From NCBI RefSeq assembly GCF_017068395.1, contig NZ_CP070619.1, positions 434,001 through 498,000 on the forward strand: a stretch of 64,000 nucleotides of DNA, in the 5' to 3' direction. A model generated the notes under the pieces. The model had not been told where the DNA came from. It did not search any database and saw only the letters and a list, made by a program, of their open reading frames with translations. Of this stretch, positions 1 to 8,294 are shown piece by piece (the first letter of the stretch is position 1; each line of letters starts with the position of its first letter). Made by a program: the position numbers and the translations under genes. This DNA comes from Rhodococcus pseudokoreensis (GTDB lineage: Bacteria > Actinomycetota > Actinomycetes > Mycobacteriales > Mycobacteriaceae).

Positions 1-1247
1 ATGCCCGTCTGGCTCAGCACGAACGAGACGAACACGCCGACGATGTACAGCTGGATCAGCTTGGTCACCTCGGCGCCGAACAGGACGACGAACGCGATCG
101 CCGCCCCGGACAGGAACAGGATGCCGTTGCTGAACGCCAGCCGGTCGCCGCGGGTGTGCAGCTGACGGGGCAGGTAGCGGTCCTGCGCGAGGATCGAGCC
201 GAGCACGGGGAATCCGTTGAACGCGGTGTTGGCGGCCAGCACCAGGATCAGGGCCGTCACGATGGCGATGAAGTAGAACCCGATGGGGAAACCGCCGAAC
301 ACCGTCTCGGCGATCTGCGCGATCAGCGTCTTCTGGTGATAGCCGGCCGGGGCGCCGATCAGCTGCTCGGCCGGGCTGTGCGCGTACACGATCCCGATCT
401 TCTGAGCCAGGATGATGATGCCCATCAGCAACACGATGGCGATCGATCCGAGCAGCAGCAGCGTGGTCGCCGCATTGCGGGACTTCGGCTTCTGGAACGC
501 GGGAACACCGTTGCTGATCGCCTCGACACCGGTCAGCGCCGCACACCCCGACGAGAAGGCCCTGGCGATCAGGAACGCGAACGCGATCCCGTACAGGTGG
601 GAGTCCTCGGCCTCGAGCTGGAAACCGGCCGATTCGGCGCGCAGATCGTCGCCGAACACGTAGATCTGGACGAACCCCCACAGCAGCATCAGCGCCATGC
701 CGGCGATGAACGCGTACGTCGGGATCGCGAAGGCGGCACCGGATTCACGGATGCCCCGCAGGTTGATGGCGGTCAGCAGGACGATGGCCGCGACCGCGAA
801 CAGCACCTTGTGCTGGGCGACGAACGGGACCGCGGAACCGATGTTGGACGCCGCCGACGAGATGGAGACGGCCACCGTGAGCACGTAGTCCACCAGCAGG
901 GCGCTGCCGACGGTCAGACCGGCGGTGGGACCGAGGTTGACGGTCGCGACCTCGTAGTCGCCGCCGCCCGACGGGTAGGCGTGCACGTTCTGCCGGTAGC
1001 TGGCGACCACCACCGCCATCACGGCGGCGACGGCGAGTCCGATCCAGGGGGTGTAGGCGTAGGCGGAGATGCCCGCCACCGACAGCACGAGGAAGATTTC
1101 CTCGGGCGCATAGGCGACCGACGACATCGCGTCGGACGCGAAGACGGGGAGGGCGATCCTCTTGGGAAGCAGCGTGTGCCCGAGCTTGTCGCTCCGGAAG
1201 GGTCTGCCTAGCAGTAGCCGCTTTGTGGCGGTCGAGAGCTTTGACAC
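1..1247 (-). CDS. APC-family amino acid permease, N-terminal part (gene runs off the left edge)
   Basis: Reading down from a GTG at 1247, about 415 residues are encoded before the window ends. The beginning (VSKLSTATKRLLLGRPFR, then LPKRIALPVFASDAMSSVAY) is the typical start of the large APC-superfamily permeases of actinobacteria, such as M. tuberculosis Rv2690c (about 650 residues), so roughly the last third is missing. Hydrophobic membrane segments follow throughout. It sits divergently from ceoB/ceoC as in mycobacteria, which fits a role in cation-coupled amino acid or ion uptake; the substrate cannot be read from the sequence. No strong ribosome-binding site precedes the GTG, so the start is chosen by family similarity. 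Confidence 0.85.
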   Translation of the reverse strand, partial: MSKLSTATKRLLLGRPFRSDKLGHTLLPKRIALPVFASDAMSSVAYAPEEIFLVLSVAGISAYAYTPWIGLAVAAVMAVVVASYRQNVHAYPSGGGDYEVATVNLGPTAGLTVGSALLVDYVLTVAVSISSAASNIGSAVPFVAQHKVLFAVAAIVLLTAINLRGIRESGAAFAIPTYAFIAGMALMLLWGFVQIYVFGDDLRAESAGFQLEAEDSHLYGIAFAFLIARAFSSGCAALTGVEAISNGVPAFQKPKSRNAATTLLLLGSIAIVLLMGIIILAQKIGIVYAHSPAEQLIGAPAGYHQKTLIAQIAETVFGGFPIGFYFIAIVTALILVLAANTAFNGFPVLGSILAQDRYLPRQLHTRGDRLAFSNGILFLSGAAIAFVVLFGAEVTKLIQLYIVGVFVSFVLSQTG

Positions 1248-1409
1248 TGCCAAAGCGTAAGCCGTCCGCAGAAAACCTGGACCCTCACCCACCAATGTGT
1301 CCGGATTGCGATCTCTGTCCCGGTTGCTCTTCCGTCCGGGCACTGTACGGTTCGATTCGGTACGCACGTACTCGAGACGTGAAACCAGAGCCCAGAAACG
1401 GAGTACAAG

Positions 1410-2075
1410 GTGTATGTGGTCATCATGGGATGCGGCCGGGTCGGCTCATCCCTCGCCGGCTCGCTGACCCGGATCGGCCACGAGGTCGCGGTCATCGATC
1501 GCGACCCCGCCGCGTTCCTGCGTCTCGAACCCGACTTCCCCGGGCACACCGTCATCGGCATGGGTTTCGACCGTGACGTGCTGGTCAAGGCCGGTATCGA
1601 GCGCGCGGAGGCGTTCGCCGCCGTGTCGTCCGGAGACAACTCCAACATCATTTCCGCGCGGGTCGCCCGCGAGACGTTCGGTGTGGAACGCGTCGTCGCC
1701 CGGATCTACGACGCGAAGCGTGCCGCCGTGTACGAGCGGCTCGGGATCCCCACCGTCGCGACCGTCCCGTGGTCGACGGACCGGTTCCTGCACACCCTCA
1801 CCCGCGACAGCCAGACCGCCAAGTGGCGCGACCCGTCCGGAACGGTCGCGGTCACCGAGTTGTCGCTGCACGAGGATTGGATCGGCAGGCCCGTCGCCGA
1901 ACTGGAGGCGGCGACCAATTCGCGGGTCGCGTTCATCATCCGCTTCGGCACCGGCGTCCTGCCCGACCGCAAGACGGTCTTCCAGGCCGACGACCAGGTG
2001 TACATCGCGGCCGTGTCGGGAACGGTGGCCGAGGCCGTGGCACTCGCGGGCAATCCCCCGCCTTCGGACAATTGA
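1410..2075 (+). CDS. ceoB: TrkA-family potassium uptake regulatory protein CeoB
   Basis: A 221-residue RCK protein that would gate a Trk/Ktr-type potassium channel in the cytoplasm through nucleotide binding. The N-terminal Rossmann domain (TrkA-N) opens with VVIMGCGRVGSSLAGSL, the GxGxxG nucleotide loop, and an acidic residue ends strand 2 (VIDRD). A TrkA-C domain fills the last 75 residues (ELSLHEDWIGRPVAELE onward). The start is GTG at 1410, six bases after GGAG at 1400-1403. It is followed 48 bp later by its paralogue ceoC, the mycobacterial ceoBC arrangement. No channel subunit (TrkH/KtrB) is seen in this window. Confidence 0.92.
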   Translation: MYVVIMGCGRVGSSLAGSLTRIGHEVAVIDRDPAAFLRLEPDFPGHTVIGMGFDRDVLVKAGIERAEAFAAVSSGDNSNIISARVARETFGVERVVARIYDAKRAAVYERLGIPTVATVPWSTDRFLHTLTRDSQTAKWRDPSGTVAVTELSLHEDWIGRPVAELEAATNSRVAFIIRFGTGVLPDRKTVFQADDQVYIAAVSGTVAEAVALAGNPPPSDN

Positions 2076-2123
2076 GACGGCAGTGAGAATGTTCACGATC
2101 GACCACCCGAACGGAAGCAATCG

Positions 2124-2783
2124 ATGAGAGTCGCAATCGCAGGAGCCGGCGCAGTCGGACGCTCGATCGCGCGCGAACTGGTCCGCAGCGAACACGACGT
2201 CATGCTGATCGAGCGCAAACTCGAGCACGTCGAGCAGGAGTCGGTGCCCGAGGCGACCTGGGTCCACGCCGACGCGTGCGAGTTGAGCAGCCTCGAGGCG
2301 GCCTCCCTGGAAACCTACGAGGTCGTGATCGCGGCCACCGGTGACGACAAGGCCAACCTGGTCCTCAGCCTCCTCGCGAAGACCGAGTTCGGGGTCAGCC
2401 GCGTCGTGGCCCGCGTCAACGATCCGCGCAACGAGTGGTTGTTCGACGAGTCCTGGGGCGTCGACGTCGCCGTGTCCACCCCCCGGATGCTCGCCTCGCT
2501 GGTGGAGGAGGCGGTGTCCGTCGGCGATCTGGTGCGGCTGATGACGCTGCGCCAGGGGCAGGCCAACCTCGTCGAGGTCACGCTGCCCGACAACACGCCG
2601 CTCGCCGGGAAACCCGTCCGCAAACTGCAATTGCCCCGCGACGCCGCGCTGGTCACCATCCTCCGCGGTGGACGAGTCATCGTGCCGCAGCAGGACGACC
2701 CGCTCGAGGGTGGTGACGAATTGCTGTTCGTCGCCGCCGTGGACGTCGAGGACGACCTGCGCGCGGCGGTCGGGCTCTCGTAG
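2124..2783 (+). CDS. ceoC: TrkA-family potassium uptake regulatory protein CeoC
   Basis: A 219-residue partner of CeoB with the same plan: an N-terminal Rossmann domain (VAIAGAGAVGRSIARELV, then VMLIERK) followed by a TrkA-C domain (VEVTLPDNTPLAGKPVRKL) that ends ELLFVAAVDVEDDL. The ATG at 2124 is preceded by GGAAG. It should be co-transcribed with ceoB and form a hetero-oligomeric RCK gating ring; that is family knowledge, not seen directly. It runs toward the convergent DUF3159 gene 78 bp downstream. Confidence 0.92.
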   Translation: MRVAIAGAGAVGRSIARELVRSEHDVMLIERKLEHVEQESVPEATWVHADACELSSLEAASLETYEVVIAATGDDKANLVLSLLAKTEFGVSRVVARVNDPRNEWLFDESWGVDVAVSTPRMLASLVEEAVSVGDLVRLMTLRQGQANLVEVTLPDNTPLAGKPVRKLQLPRDAALVTILRGGRVIVPQQDDPLEGGDELLFVAAVDVEDDLRAAVGLS

Positions 2784-2861
2784 GCGCCCGGCGCGCACAG
2801 CGCCGAATTCGTCTCCGCCGCAACCGGTCGGCCCCGGCGGTCCCGGATCGGAGGCCCGCGT

Positions 2862-3542
2862 TCAGGGGCGGTCCGGTTCCTCTCGGGGGCCGCCCGCTTC
2901 CGTGTCGTCCGTCGGTACACCCGTGTCCTCGACCGGCCCCGGTTCGACGATCCGGTCGGCCCGGCGCACGGCCCAGATCGTCACCAGCAGAGCCAATCCG
3001 GCCAACGGCCAGCCCATCGCGATGCGGGCGAACGCGAGCCAGCCGGTCTGGTCCGAATCGTAGAGTTGCGACTGCACGAGGTACCGCGCCGCGAACACCA
3101 GCGCCCAGGCGGCGGTGGCGACGTCGTAGGCGCGTACCGCGCCGCGATGGCGCCGCCAGAGGTTGCCGTGGCCGTTGAGGAAGCCCCAGATCAGGCCGAC
3201 GAGCGGCCGGCGCACCAGGATCGAGATCACGAAGACCGCCCCGTACGCGAGGCTCGTGTAGATGCCGAACAGGAAGTACCCCTTGGCATCGCCGGTGCGG
3301 TAGGCGATGAACGCGGAGATACCCACACCGAAGAACCCGGACACCGCGGGCTGGATGGGGCTGTGGCGGATGAGACGCCAGACGAGAATGGCGACGGCGA
3401 CGCCGAGCGCCGCCCAGATCGCCGGGCCCAGACCCCACACACCGTTGACCGGAACGAAGACCAGGATGGGCAGGGTCGAATAGATCAGCCCGCTGATACC
3501 ACCGAGCTGGTCGAGTATGGATTGCTGCTTCGTTTCGGTCAC
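2862..3542 (-). CDS. DUF3159 family integral membrane protein
   Basis: A 226-residue protein with about five or six hydrophobic segments (LIYSTLPILVFVPVNGVWG, then AIWAALGVAVAILVWRLI and further ones). It matches the DUF3159 family, whose M. tuberculosis member is Rv2693c at the same relative position. Function is unknown. The start is GTG at 3542 with no Shine-Dalgarno; a weak -10-like CACTCT lies six bases upstream (3549-3554 on the minus strand), so it could be leaderless. The C-terminus is hydrophilic and acidic (VEDTGVPTDDTEAGG). It lies 28 bp downstream of the OB-fold gene on the same strand, suggesting one operon. Confidence 0.8.
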   Translation of the reverse strand: MTETKQQSILDQLGGISGLIYSTLPILVFVPVNGVWGLGPAIWAALGVAVAILVWRLIRHSPIQPAVSGFFGVGISAFIAYRTGDAKGYFLFGIYTSLAYGAVFVISILVRRPLVGLIWGFLNGHGNLWRRHRGAVRAYDVATAAWALVFAARYLVQSQLYDSDQTGWLAFARIAMGWPLAGLALLVTIWAVRRADRIVEPGPVEDTGVPTDDTEAGGPREEPDRP

Positions 3543-3570
3543 TCAACGAGAGTGCCACACGAGGCGGACC

Positions 3571-3948
3571 CTACGAGTCGCCGCGCAGCTCGTAATACGG
3601 GTTGAAGATCACCTTCTGGCCGTCGCGTTCACCGACGCGTCCACGCACGAGCAGGGTCTTGCCCGGCTCGATACCCGGGATGCGCCGCCGCCCGATCCAC
3701 ACCAACTTGATCTGTTCCGTGCCGTCGAAGAATTCCGCCTCGATGCTGGCGTTTCCGGACTTCGGACAGGCTTCGACACTGCGGAGCCGTCCCAGCATGG
3801 TGACCTCTTCACCGCGGCTGCAGTCGCAGGCACGTTGTGCGCCGGACGCCTGAGACGTCTCGGCCATTTCCTCGGCGTCCAGCTGCTCGAGGTCCTCGGT
3901 GAGCCTTCGAGTCAGCCGACGAAAATATCCTGCCGTGGCGGGTGCCAT
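3571..3948 (-). CDS. OB-fold nucleic-acid-binding protein (Rv2694c-like)
   Basis: A 125-residue soluble protein. A short helical N-terminus (GYFRRLTRRLTEDLEQLDAE) precedes an OB-fold core (VTMLGRLRSVEACPK, IKLVWIGRRRIPGI, LLVRGRVGERDG). The match is to actinobacterial OB-fold proteins such as Rv2694c, of unknown role, probably binding single-stranded nucleic acid. The frame is open for 40 more codons upstream, but ATG at 3948 has AGGAG five bases before it and gives the family's normal length. It precedes the DUF3159 gene in a likely two-gene unit. Confidence 0.8.
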   Translation of the reverse strand: MAPATAGYFRRLTRRLTEDLEQLDAEEMAETSQASGAQRACDCSRGEEVTMLGRLRSVEACPKSGNASIEAEFFDGTEQIKLVWIGRRRIPGIEPGKTLLVRGRVGERDGQKVIFNPYYELRGDS

Positions 3949-4084
3949 TGCGCGCTCCTGGAGCATGTGCGACGCGAGATCTTCGCGCCGCTCGTAGGGC
4001 TGTGTATTCGCCACTGTAGACCCATTGGTTCCCCGCAACCACACCACCGGAAGGCCGCTGTGACGCACCAGGCAGGATCAACTC

Positions 4085-4798
4085 ATGCCCTCTGATGACC
4101 GGCCGTCCGTGGCCGTCGTGCTCCCCGGTACCGGGTCCGATGCGGACTTCGTCGCTCGCGCCTTCACCGAGCCCCTGACCAGCCGTGGAGTGCGTACGGT
4201 CGCAGTCGAACCCGATCCCCGGCGGGTCGTCGGCAGCTACCTCGACGCGCTCGACGGCGCCGCCGCGCAGCACGGAAGAATCCTCGTCGGCGGGGTCTCC
4301 ATCGGCGCCGCGGTGGCGTTGCAGTGGGCAGGATCACACCCCGATCACGTCGCGGGGGTACTCGCGGCGCTGCCCGCGTGGACCGGGACCGCCGCGGACG
4401 CCCCCGCCGCCGCCAGCGCCCGGTTCACCGCCGCCCGGCTGCGGGCGGACGGCCTCGAACAGGTCACCGCCGAGATGATCGCCTCCAGCCCGCAGTGGCT
4501 GGGCCGGGAACTCGCGAAATCCTGGCGATCCCAGTGGCCGCACCTCCCCGCGGCGCTGGACGAGGCGTCGGAATACCACGCGCCCGGTCTCGACGACCTC
4601 GAGCGCATCACGGCGCCGGTGGGCATCGCTGCCGCCACCGACGACGCCGTGCATCCTCTCGAGGTCGCCCGCACCTGGTCCGAACGACTACCGCACGCGG
4701 GTCTCGTCACGGTGACACTGGACGAGATCGGTGCCGACCCGGCGGTTCTCGGCTGCACGTGCCTCAGCGCGCTGGACTCGGTCCTGCACACGGCCTGA
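4085..4798 (+). CDS. Alpha/beta-hydrolase-fold protein (Rv2695-like)
   Basis: A 237-residue single-domain protein of alpha/beta-hydrolase type. VAVVLPGTGSDADFV forms the first strand and oxyanion loop, ILVGGVSIGAAVAL contains a nucleophile elbow of the form G-x-S-x-G, and a C-terminal segment IAAATDDAVHPLEVARTW supplies the acidic and histidine region. The syntenic M. tuberculosis gene is Rv2695; no substrate is established. It is divergent from the OB-fold gene and converges on the DUF3710 gene 29 bp away. Confident for fold, not for activity. Confidence 0.75.
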   Translation: MPSDDRPSVAVVLPGTGSDADFVARAFTEPLTSRGVRTVAVEPDPRRVVGSYLDALDGAAAQHGRILVGGVSIGAAVALQWAGSHPDHVAGVLAALPAWTGTAADAPAAASARFTAARLRADGLEQVTAEMIASSPQWLGRELAKSWRSQWPHLPAALDEASEYHAPGLDDLERITAPVGIAAATDDAVHPLEVARTWSERLPHAGLVTVTLDEIGADPAVLGCTCLSALDSVLHTA

Positions 4799-4827
4799 GC
4801 GTCGCAATCCCCCCACCGGACGCGGGG

Positions 4828-5685
4828 TCAGCGACCGAGTTGCTGCATCGCCGAACCCGATTCGCCGCGACGCTGCTGCGGCTGGGCCGGGACCTGCGCC
4901 TGCGGCGGCTGCTGCTCACCCTGCGGACCCGGTTCCGGCTGCTGCGTCGGTTGCTGAGGTGCCGGTTGCTGCGGGGCGCCACCCTGCTGCTGCGCCAGTT
5001 GCTGCTGGTGGGCGGCGGCCAGCTGCTGGGCGAGGGCCTCGGGCAGCACCACCGGCAGCGGCGTCCGCACCGGGTTCGGCTCGTTGCCCCGCTTCACCAC
5101 GGTGTCGCGCAGGATCGCCCTGGCGGACGCGACCAACTCCGAATCGGCCGTGTTGCCACCGCTCGGTCCCGCGACCACGCAGCGCACCATCCACCGGTAG
5201 CCGTCGACGCCGATGAAACGCAGGTCGGCGTTCGGGGTGACGGCGAATACCTCACGTCCCCACGGTCCGCTCTCGACGCTCACCGTCGCGTTGTCGTTGC
5301 GCAACGATTCCGCGAGGTCGCCCGCGACCTCACGCCACTGGCCGGGAGACTTCGGGGCCGCATACGCGGCCACCGTGATGCGTCCGTGCTGGGTGACGAG
5401 GTGCACGGCCTGCGGCGAACCGTCGGGCGCCATCTCGACCTGCAACTGGGCGCCCTGCGGCATCGGCACGAGGACCGAACCGAGGTCGAGGCGGGTTCCC
5501 ACCTCGCCGACGGTGAGGTCGGCGCCCGACTCGAGGTCGTCGGCGTCGTACGGACCGCCGTCCACCTCGGTCACGGCGTCGTAGTCGTCCTCGTAGTCGG
5601 CGGCGTCGGCGTCATCCGCCTCGGCGTCCTCGAAGAATTCGGGCCGGTCGGCCTCGGCTTCCGCCTTCTTACGACGTCCGAACAT
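4828..5685 (-). CDS. DUF3710 family protein
   Basis: A 285-residue protein (MFGRRKKAEAEADRPEFF) with a strongly acidic N-terminal segment (residues 15-45), a conserved central DUF3710 domain (LDLGSVLVPMPQGAQLQVEM through MVRCVVAGPSG) and a low-complexity Gln/Pro-rich tail from about residue 215. Its M. tuberculosis counterpart is Rv2696c, also next to dut. The start codon has AAGGAG upstream and lies two bases past the dut stop, so dut and this gene are almost certainly one transcript. The function is unknown; the Gln/Pro tail is probably disordered. Confidence 0.85.
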   Translation of the reverse strand: MFGRRKKAEAEADRPEFFEDAEADDADAADYEDDYDAVTEVDGGPYDADDLESGADLTVGEVGTRLDLGSVLVPMPQGAQLQVEMAPDGSPQAVHLVTQHGRITVAAYAAPKSPGQWREVAGDLAESLRNDNATVSVESGPWGREVFAVTPNADLRFIGVDGYRWMVRCVVAGPSGGNTADSELVASARAILRDTVVKRGNEPNPVRTPLPVVLPEALAQQLAAAHQQQLAQQQGGAPQQPAPQQPTQQPEPGPQGEQQPPQAQVPAQPQQRRGESGSAMQQLGR

Positions 5686-5687
5686 GA

Positions 5688-6209
5688 TCAGGCTCCTTCA
5701 CTGGCATTGCCGACGAGGCTGGCGTGGCCTCCGCTCGACCCGTGTCCGTCGCTGCCGCGGGTGGTCCCGTCGAGGGACTCGACCTCGACGAACGACACCA
5801 GTTCGACCCGCTGCACGAGCAGTTGGGCGATCCGGTCGCCCCGCCGGATCTCGATCGGGGTGTCGAGGTCGTGATTGATCAGGCACACCTTGATCTCGCC
5901 CCGGTACCCGGCATCGATGGTGCCGGGGGTGTTGACCACCGACAGTCCCGATTTGGCGGCCAGCCCGGAGCGGGGGTGGATCAGTCCGACGGTGCCCAGG
6001 GCCAACGCGACCGCGATGCCGGTTCCGACGAGGACGCGGCGCCCCGGCTCGATGGTCACGTCGGTGGTGCTGCAGAGGTCGACACCGGCGTCGCCGTCGT
6101 GCGCGCGCTGCGGAACCGGAATGCCCGGGTCCAGCCGCTGGAGGGCGACGGGCGGAATGGTGGGGGTCGCGGCGGGAGAATGGCCGGGAGATAGGTCGCT
6201 CACGTGCAC
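5688..6209 (-). CDS. dut: dUTP diphosphatase (dUTPase)
   Basis: Hydrolyses dUTP to dUMP and pyrophosphate, keeping uracil out of DNA and feeding thymidylate synthesis. All five trimeric-dUTPase motifs are visible in 173 residues: [38 protein letters not shown], and the C-terminal glycine-rich arm [11 protein letters not shown]. The N-terminus is about 15 residues longer than in M. tuberculosis. Two GTG codons (6209 and 6203) are possible starts and neither has a clear ribosome-binding site. It is divergent from the DUF3093 gene with 35 bp between start codons. Confidence 0.93.
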   Translation of the reverse strand: MHVSDLSPGHSPAATPTIPPVALQRLDPGIPVPQRAHDGDAGVDLCSTTDVTIEPGRRVLVGTGIAVALALGTVGLIHPRSGLAAKSGLSVVNTPGTIDAGYRGEIKVCLINHDLDTPIEIRRGDRIAQLLVQRVELVSFVEVESLDGTTRGSDGHGSSGGHASLVGNASEGA

Positions 6210-6232
6210 CGAGCCTACTCTCAGACACCGAC

Positions 6233-6238
6233 TATCCT
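6233..6238 (+). promoter_or_regulatory. Leaderless-type promoter -10 (TATCCT) for the DUF3093 gene
   Basis: TATCCT ends exactly six bases before the GTG at 6245, which places transcription start on or next to the start codon. No Shine-Dalgarno is present in between. Confidence 0.6.
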
Positions 6239-6244
6239 GGTCGG

Positions 6245-6766
6245 GTGTCAGAAACGTCCCGGCCCGAAGTCGCGCCCACCGATAACGCCTCGCCCGTGCT
6301 GTACTCCGAGCGCCTGTGGGTGCCCGTCTGGTGGTGGGCAGTGGGCCTGTTCGTCGCCGGGCTGCTTGCCGCGGAGGTGCACATGGGTGCGCCCGGCCTG
6401 CGCGCGTGGCTGCCGTACGTCCTGCTGCTGCCGCTGCCCGTGTGGGGGCTCGTCTGGCTCAGCCGCCTGCGCGTCGAGGTCGTCGCGGAACCGAGCGGCG
6501 TCCACCTGCGGGTCGGCCAGGCGCATCTGCCGGCGGACGTCATCGCGCGGGTCGCCGAGGTTCCGGGTTCGGCGAAGAGTGCGGCGCTCGGCCGTCAGCT
6601 CGATCCCGCCGCCTTCGTGCAACACCGGGTCTGGGTCAAGCCGATGGCACTGATCGTGCTCGACGACCCCGAGGACCCGACCCCCTACTGGTTGATCAGC
6701 ACGCGCCGGCCTGCGGAGTTGCTGGCCGCGCTCGACCGTGCCCGCCCGCAGGCGGACGGAGACTGA
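6245..6766 (+). CDS. DUF3093 family membrane protein
   Basis: A 173-residue protein with two adjacent membrane helices near the N-terminus ([18 protein letters not shown] and [17 protein letters not shown]) and a soluble C-terminal domain ([18 protein letters not shown] onward). It matches the DUF3093 family, M. tuberculosis Rv2698 in the same position. The domain resembles a PH-like fold, but this is inference. The GTG start has no ribosome-binding site, and a TATCCT -10 sits six bases upstream. A hairpin terminator follows at 6768-6792. Confidence 0.8.
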   Translation: MSETSRPEVAPTDNASPVLYSERLWVPVWWWAVGLFVAGLLAAEVHMGAPGLRAWLPYVLLLPLPVWGLVWLSRLRVEVVAEPSGVHLRVGQAHLPADVIARVAEVPGSAKSAALGRQLDPAAFVQHRVWVKPMALIVLDDPEDPTPYWLISTRRPAELLAALDRARPQADGD

Positions 6767-6767
6767 T

Positions 6768-6792
6768 CGGACGGTGGGCCTCCCACCGTCCG
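6768..6792. terminator. Hairpin terminator between convergent genes
   Basis: An 11-bp perfect stem (CGGACGGTGGG paired with CCCACCGTCCG) with a three-base loop lies two bases after the DUF3093 stop and 20 bp before the DUF4193 stop on the other strand. There is no T-tract, as is common in high-GC actinobacteria, so it may act in both directions. Confidence 0.7.
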
Positions 6793-6812
6793 CCTCTCGT
6801 ACTCGCCGCCGC

Positions 6813-7115
6813 TCAGGCCGCGCAGTCCCTGCACACCAGCACTCCGCCCGCCTCACTGGCGAGCCGGCTGCGGTGGTGGACCAGGAAACAGCTCGAACAC
6901 GTGAACTCGTCGGCCTGCTTCGGCACGACCCGCACCGAGAGTTCTTCACCGGACAGATCCGCGCCGGGCAGTTCGAACGACTCCGCGGTGTCGGACTCGT
7001 CGACGTCGACGACAGCCGATTGAGCCTCGTTGCGTCGCGCCTTCAGTTCCTCCAGCGAATCCTCCGAAACCTCGTCGGACTCTGTTCGCCGCGGTGCGTC
7101 GTAGTCAGTTGCCAT
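6813..7115 (-). CDS. DUF4193 family zinc-ribbon-like protein
   Basis: A 100-residue acidic protein (MATDYDAPRRTESDEVSEDS) ending in a probable zinc-binding knuckle with two CxxC pairs (FTCSSCFLVHHRS and VLVCRDCAA). It corresponds to M. tuberculosis Rv2699c in the same position. DUF4193 proteins are conserved across actinobacteria with no assigned activity; the acidic half plus zinc ribbon suggests binding to a protein or nucleic acid partner. GAGGGGAAGG precedes the ATG. It is divergent from cei across a long intergenic region. Confidence 0.85.
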   Translation of the reverse strand: MATDYDAPRRTESDEVSEDSLEELKARRNEAQSAVVDVDESDTAESFELPGADLSGEELSVRVVPKQADEFTCSSCFLVHHRSRLASEAGGVLVCRDCAA

Positions 7116-7597
7116 GTCGCCTTCCCCTCATCTTCTTCCGTGTATCCCGGCCCGTGCGGCGCGCCGGACCGATTGCCGGTCGACCGTCCACCCGAAAAAC
7201 CGCCTCGGCGCAGATCACACCCTGCGGCTGCAGGGCGCTGCAGCGGATGGATACGTGCCCGGACACCAGGCTCCGGAAACATGATCTACGCCTCTTTTGT
7301 CATCTTCTGCCGACCCTCGTTCTGCATGCTTTGAACGACTGGGGCCGCCAGACAGTAGCCGAAGGAAGTACAAAAGACGTAACCGAATCGGCCGATCGCG
7401 CAAATTGTCTGCTAATCGTCACCAACACCACAGCAACCTGTGACATTCCACAACGGGGACGGGTTCGGGGTTATGACGCCGCAGGGATCTAAGGTAGGTG
7501 CCGAACCTGCGCCACGACGTGTGGCCGGGGCCTGTATCGGTGCGCTGGACGGGCGAAACGTTCCAAGTGCAGTTCGTAGGAGAGGTCGAGGCACACT
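7116..7597. other. Long intergenic region between the DUF4193 gene and cei
   Basis: About 480 bp without a convincing gene. The part from about 7280 to 7460 is visibly richer in A and T than its surroundings. Candidate elements are TAAGGT at 7490-7495, a possible -10 for cei with a leader of about 95 bases, and local inverted repeats near 7227-7252 (CTGCGG/CTGCAG-rich). The open frames here have no homology I recognise and no ribosome-binding sites. It probably holds divergent promoters; a small RNA cannot be excluded. Confidence 0.5.
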
Positions 7598-8287
7598 GTG
7601 GTTTCACTGATCACCGAAGGCAGCCCGCTCGACGACAAGGGTCGTCCGTTCCGGCGGCGGCGGGCGATGCCGATCCTCGTGGTGTTCGCGATCCTCGCTC
7701 TGCTCGGAGCCGTCGTGTGGATGGGTGTCCTCGGCGACGACGAGGACCTGGCCGCGACGGTCGACTGCAATCTTCCGCAGCCGGCCGCGCAGCCGGTCGA
7801 TCCCGCGGCCCCGCCGCCGCAGGCGCTGGGCGAGAGGGTCGACGGTTCGACGTTGCGGGACGTGGAGCCCGCCGCGCTGTCCGCCACGAAGGTGCGCGTG
7901 TTCAACGCCAACGGCGAGCACGGCCAGGCGGCGCAGGTGGCCGCGCAGCTGAGCGACTACGGGTTCGCGAGCGCACCCGACGTCCAGGCGGGCAACGACC
8001 CGATCTACGTCGACCAGAACATGCAGTGCCAGGGGCAGCTGCGGTTCGGCCCGAACGGCGCCGCGGCCGCGAGCGCGCTCTGGCTGGTGGCCCCATGCGC
8101 CGAACTCATCCAGGACACCCGCGCCGACGACACGGTCGATCTCGCCCTCGGAACCTATTTCCGCAAGATCTCGCCGAACGCCGACGCCGAGGAGGTTCTG
8201 CGGTCGCTGAAGGATCCGCCGCCCGGGACCCAGCCCGCACCGCTCGACATCGACCTCCTGAAGGCGGCGCGCACCGCCCGTTGCTGA
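7598..8287 (+). CDS. cei: Envelope integrity protein Cei
   Basis: A 229-residue membrane-anchored protein. An arginine-rich cytoplasmic N-terminus (RPFRRRRAM) is followed by one transmembrane helix at about residues 25-45 (PILVVFAILALLGAVVWMG), then an extracytoplasmic LytR_C-type domain (SATKVRVFNANGEHGQAAQV through LGTYFRKISPNADAEEVLRS). It is the counterpart of Rv2700, described in M. tuberculosis as needed for cell-envelope integrity. The start is GTG at 7598 with GAGG at 7588-7591. It converges with suhB, with only seven bases between the stop codons. Confidence 0.87.
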   Translation: MVSLITEGSPLDDKGRPFRRRRAMPILVVFAILALLGAVVWMGVLGDDEDLAATVDCNLPQPAAQPVDPAAPPPQALGERVDGSTLRDVEPAALSATKVRVFNANGEHGQAAQVAAQLSDYGFASAPDVQAGNDPIYVDQNMQCQGQLRFGPNGAAAASALWLVAPCAELIQDTRADDTVDLALGTYFRKISPNADAEEVLRSLKDPPPGTQPAPLDIDLLKAARTARC

Positions 8288-8294
8288 CCGCCGG

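Noticed and set aside
1446..2798. 450-codon open frame on the minus strand across ceoB and ceoC
   Set aside because: Opposite strand of two well-conserved TrkA-family genes; no recognisable motif.
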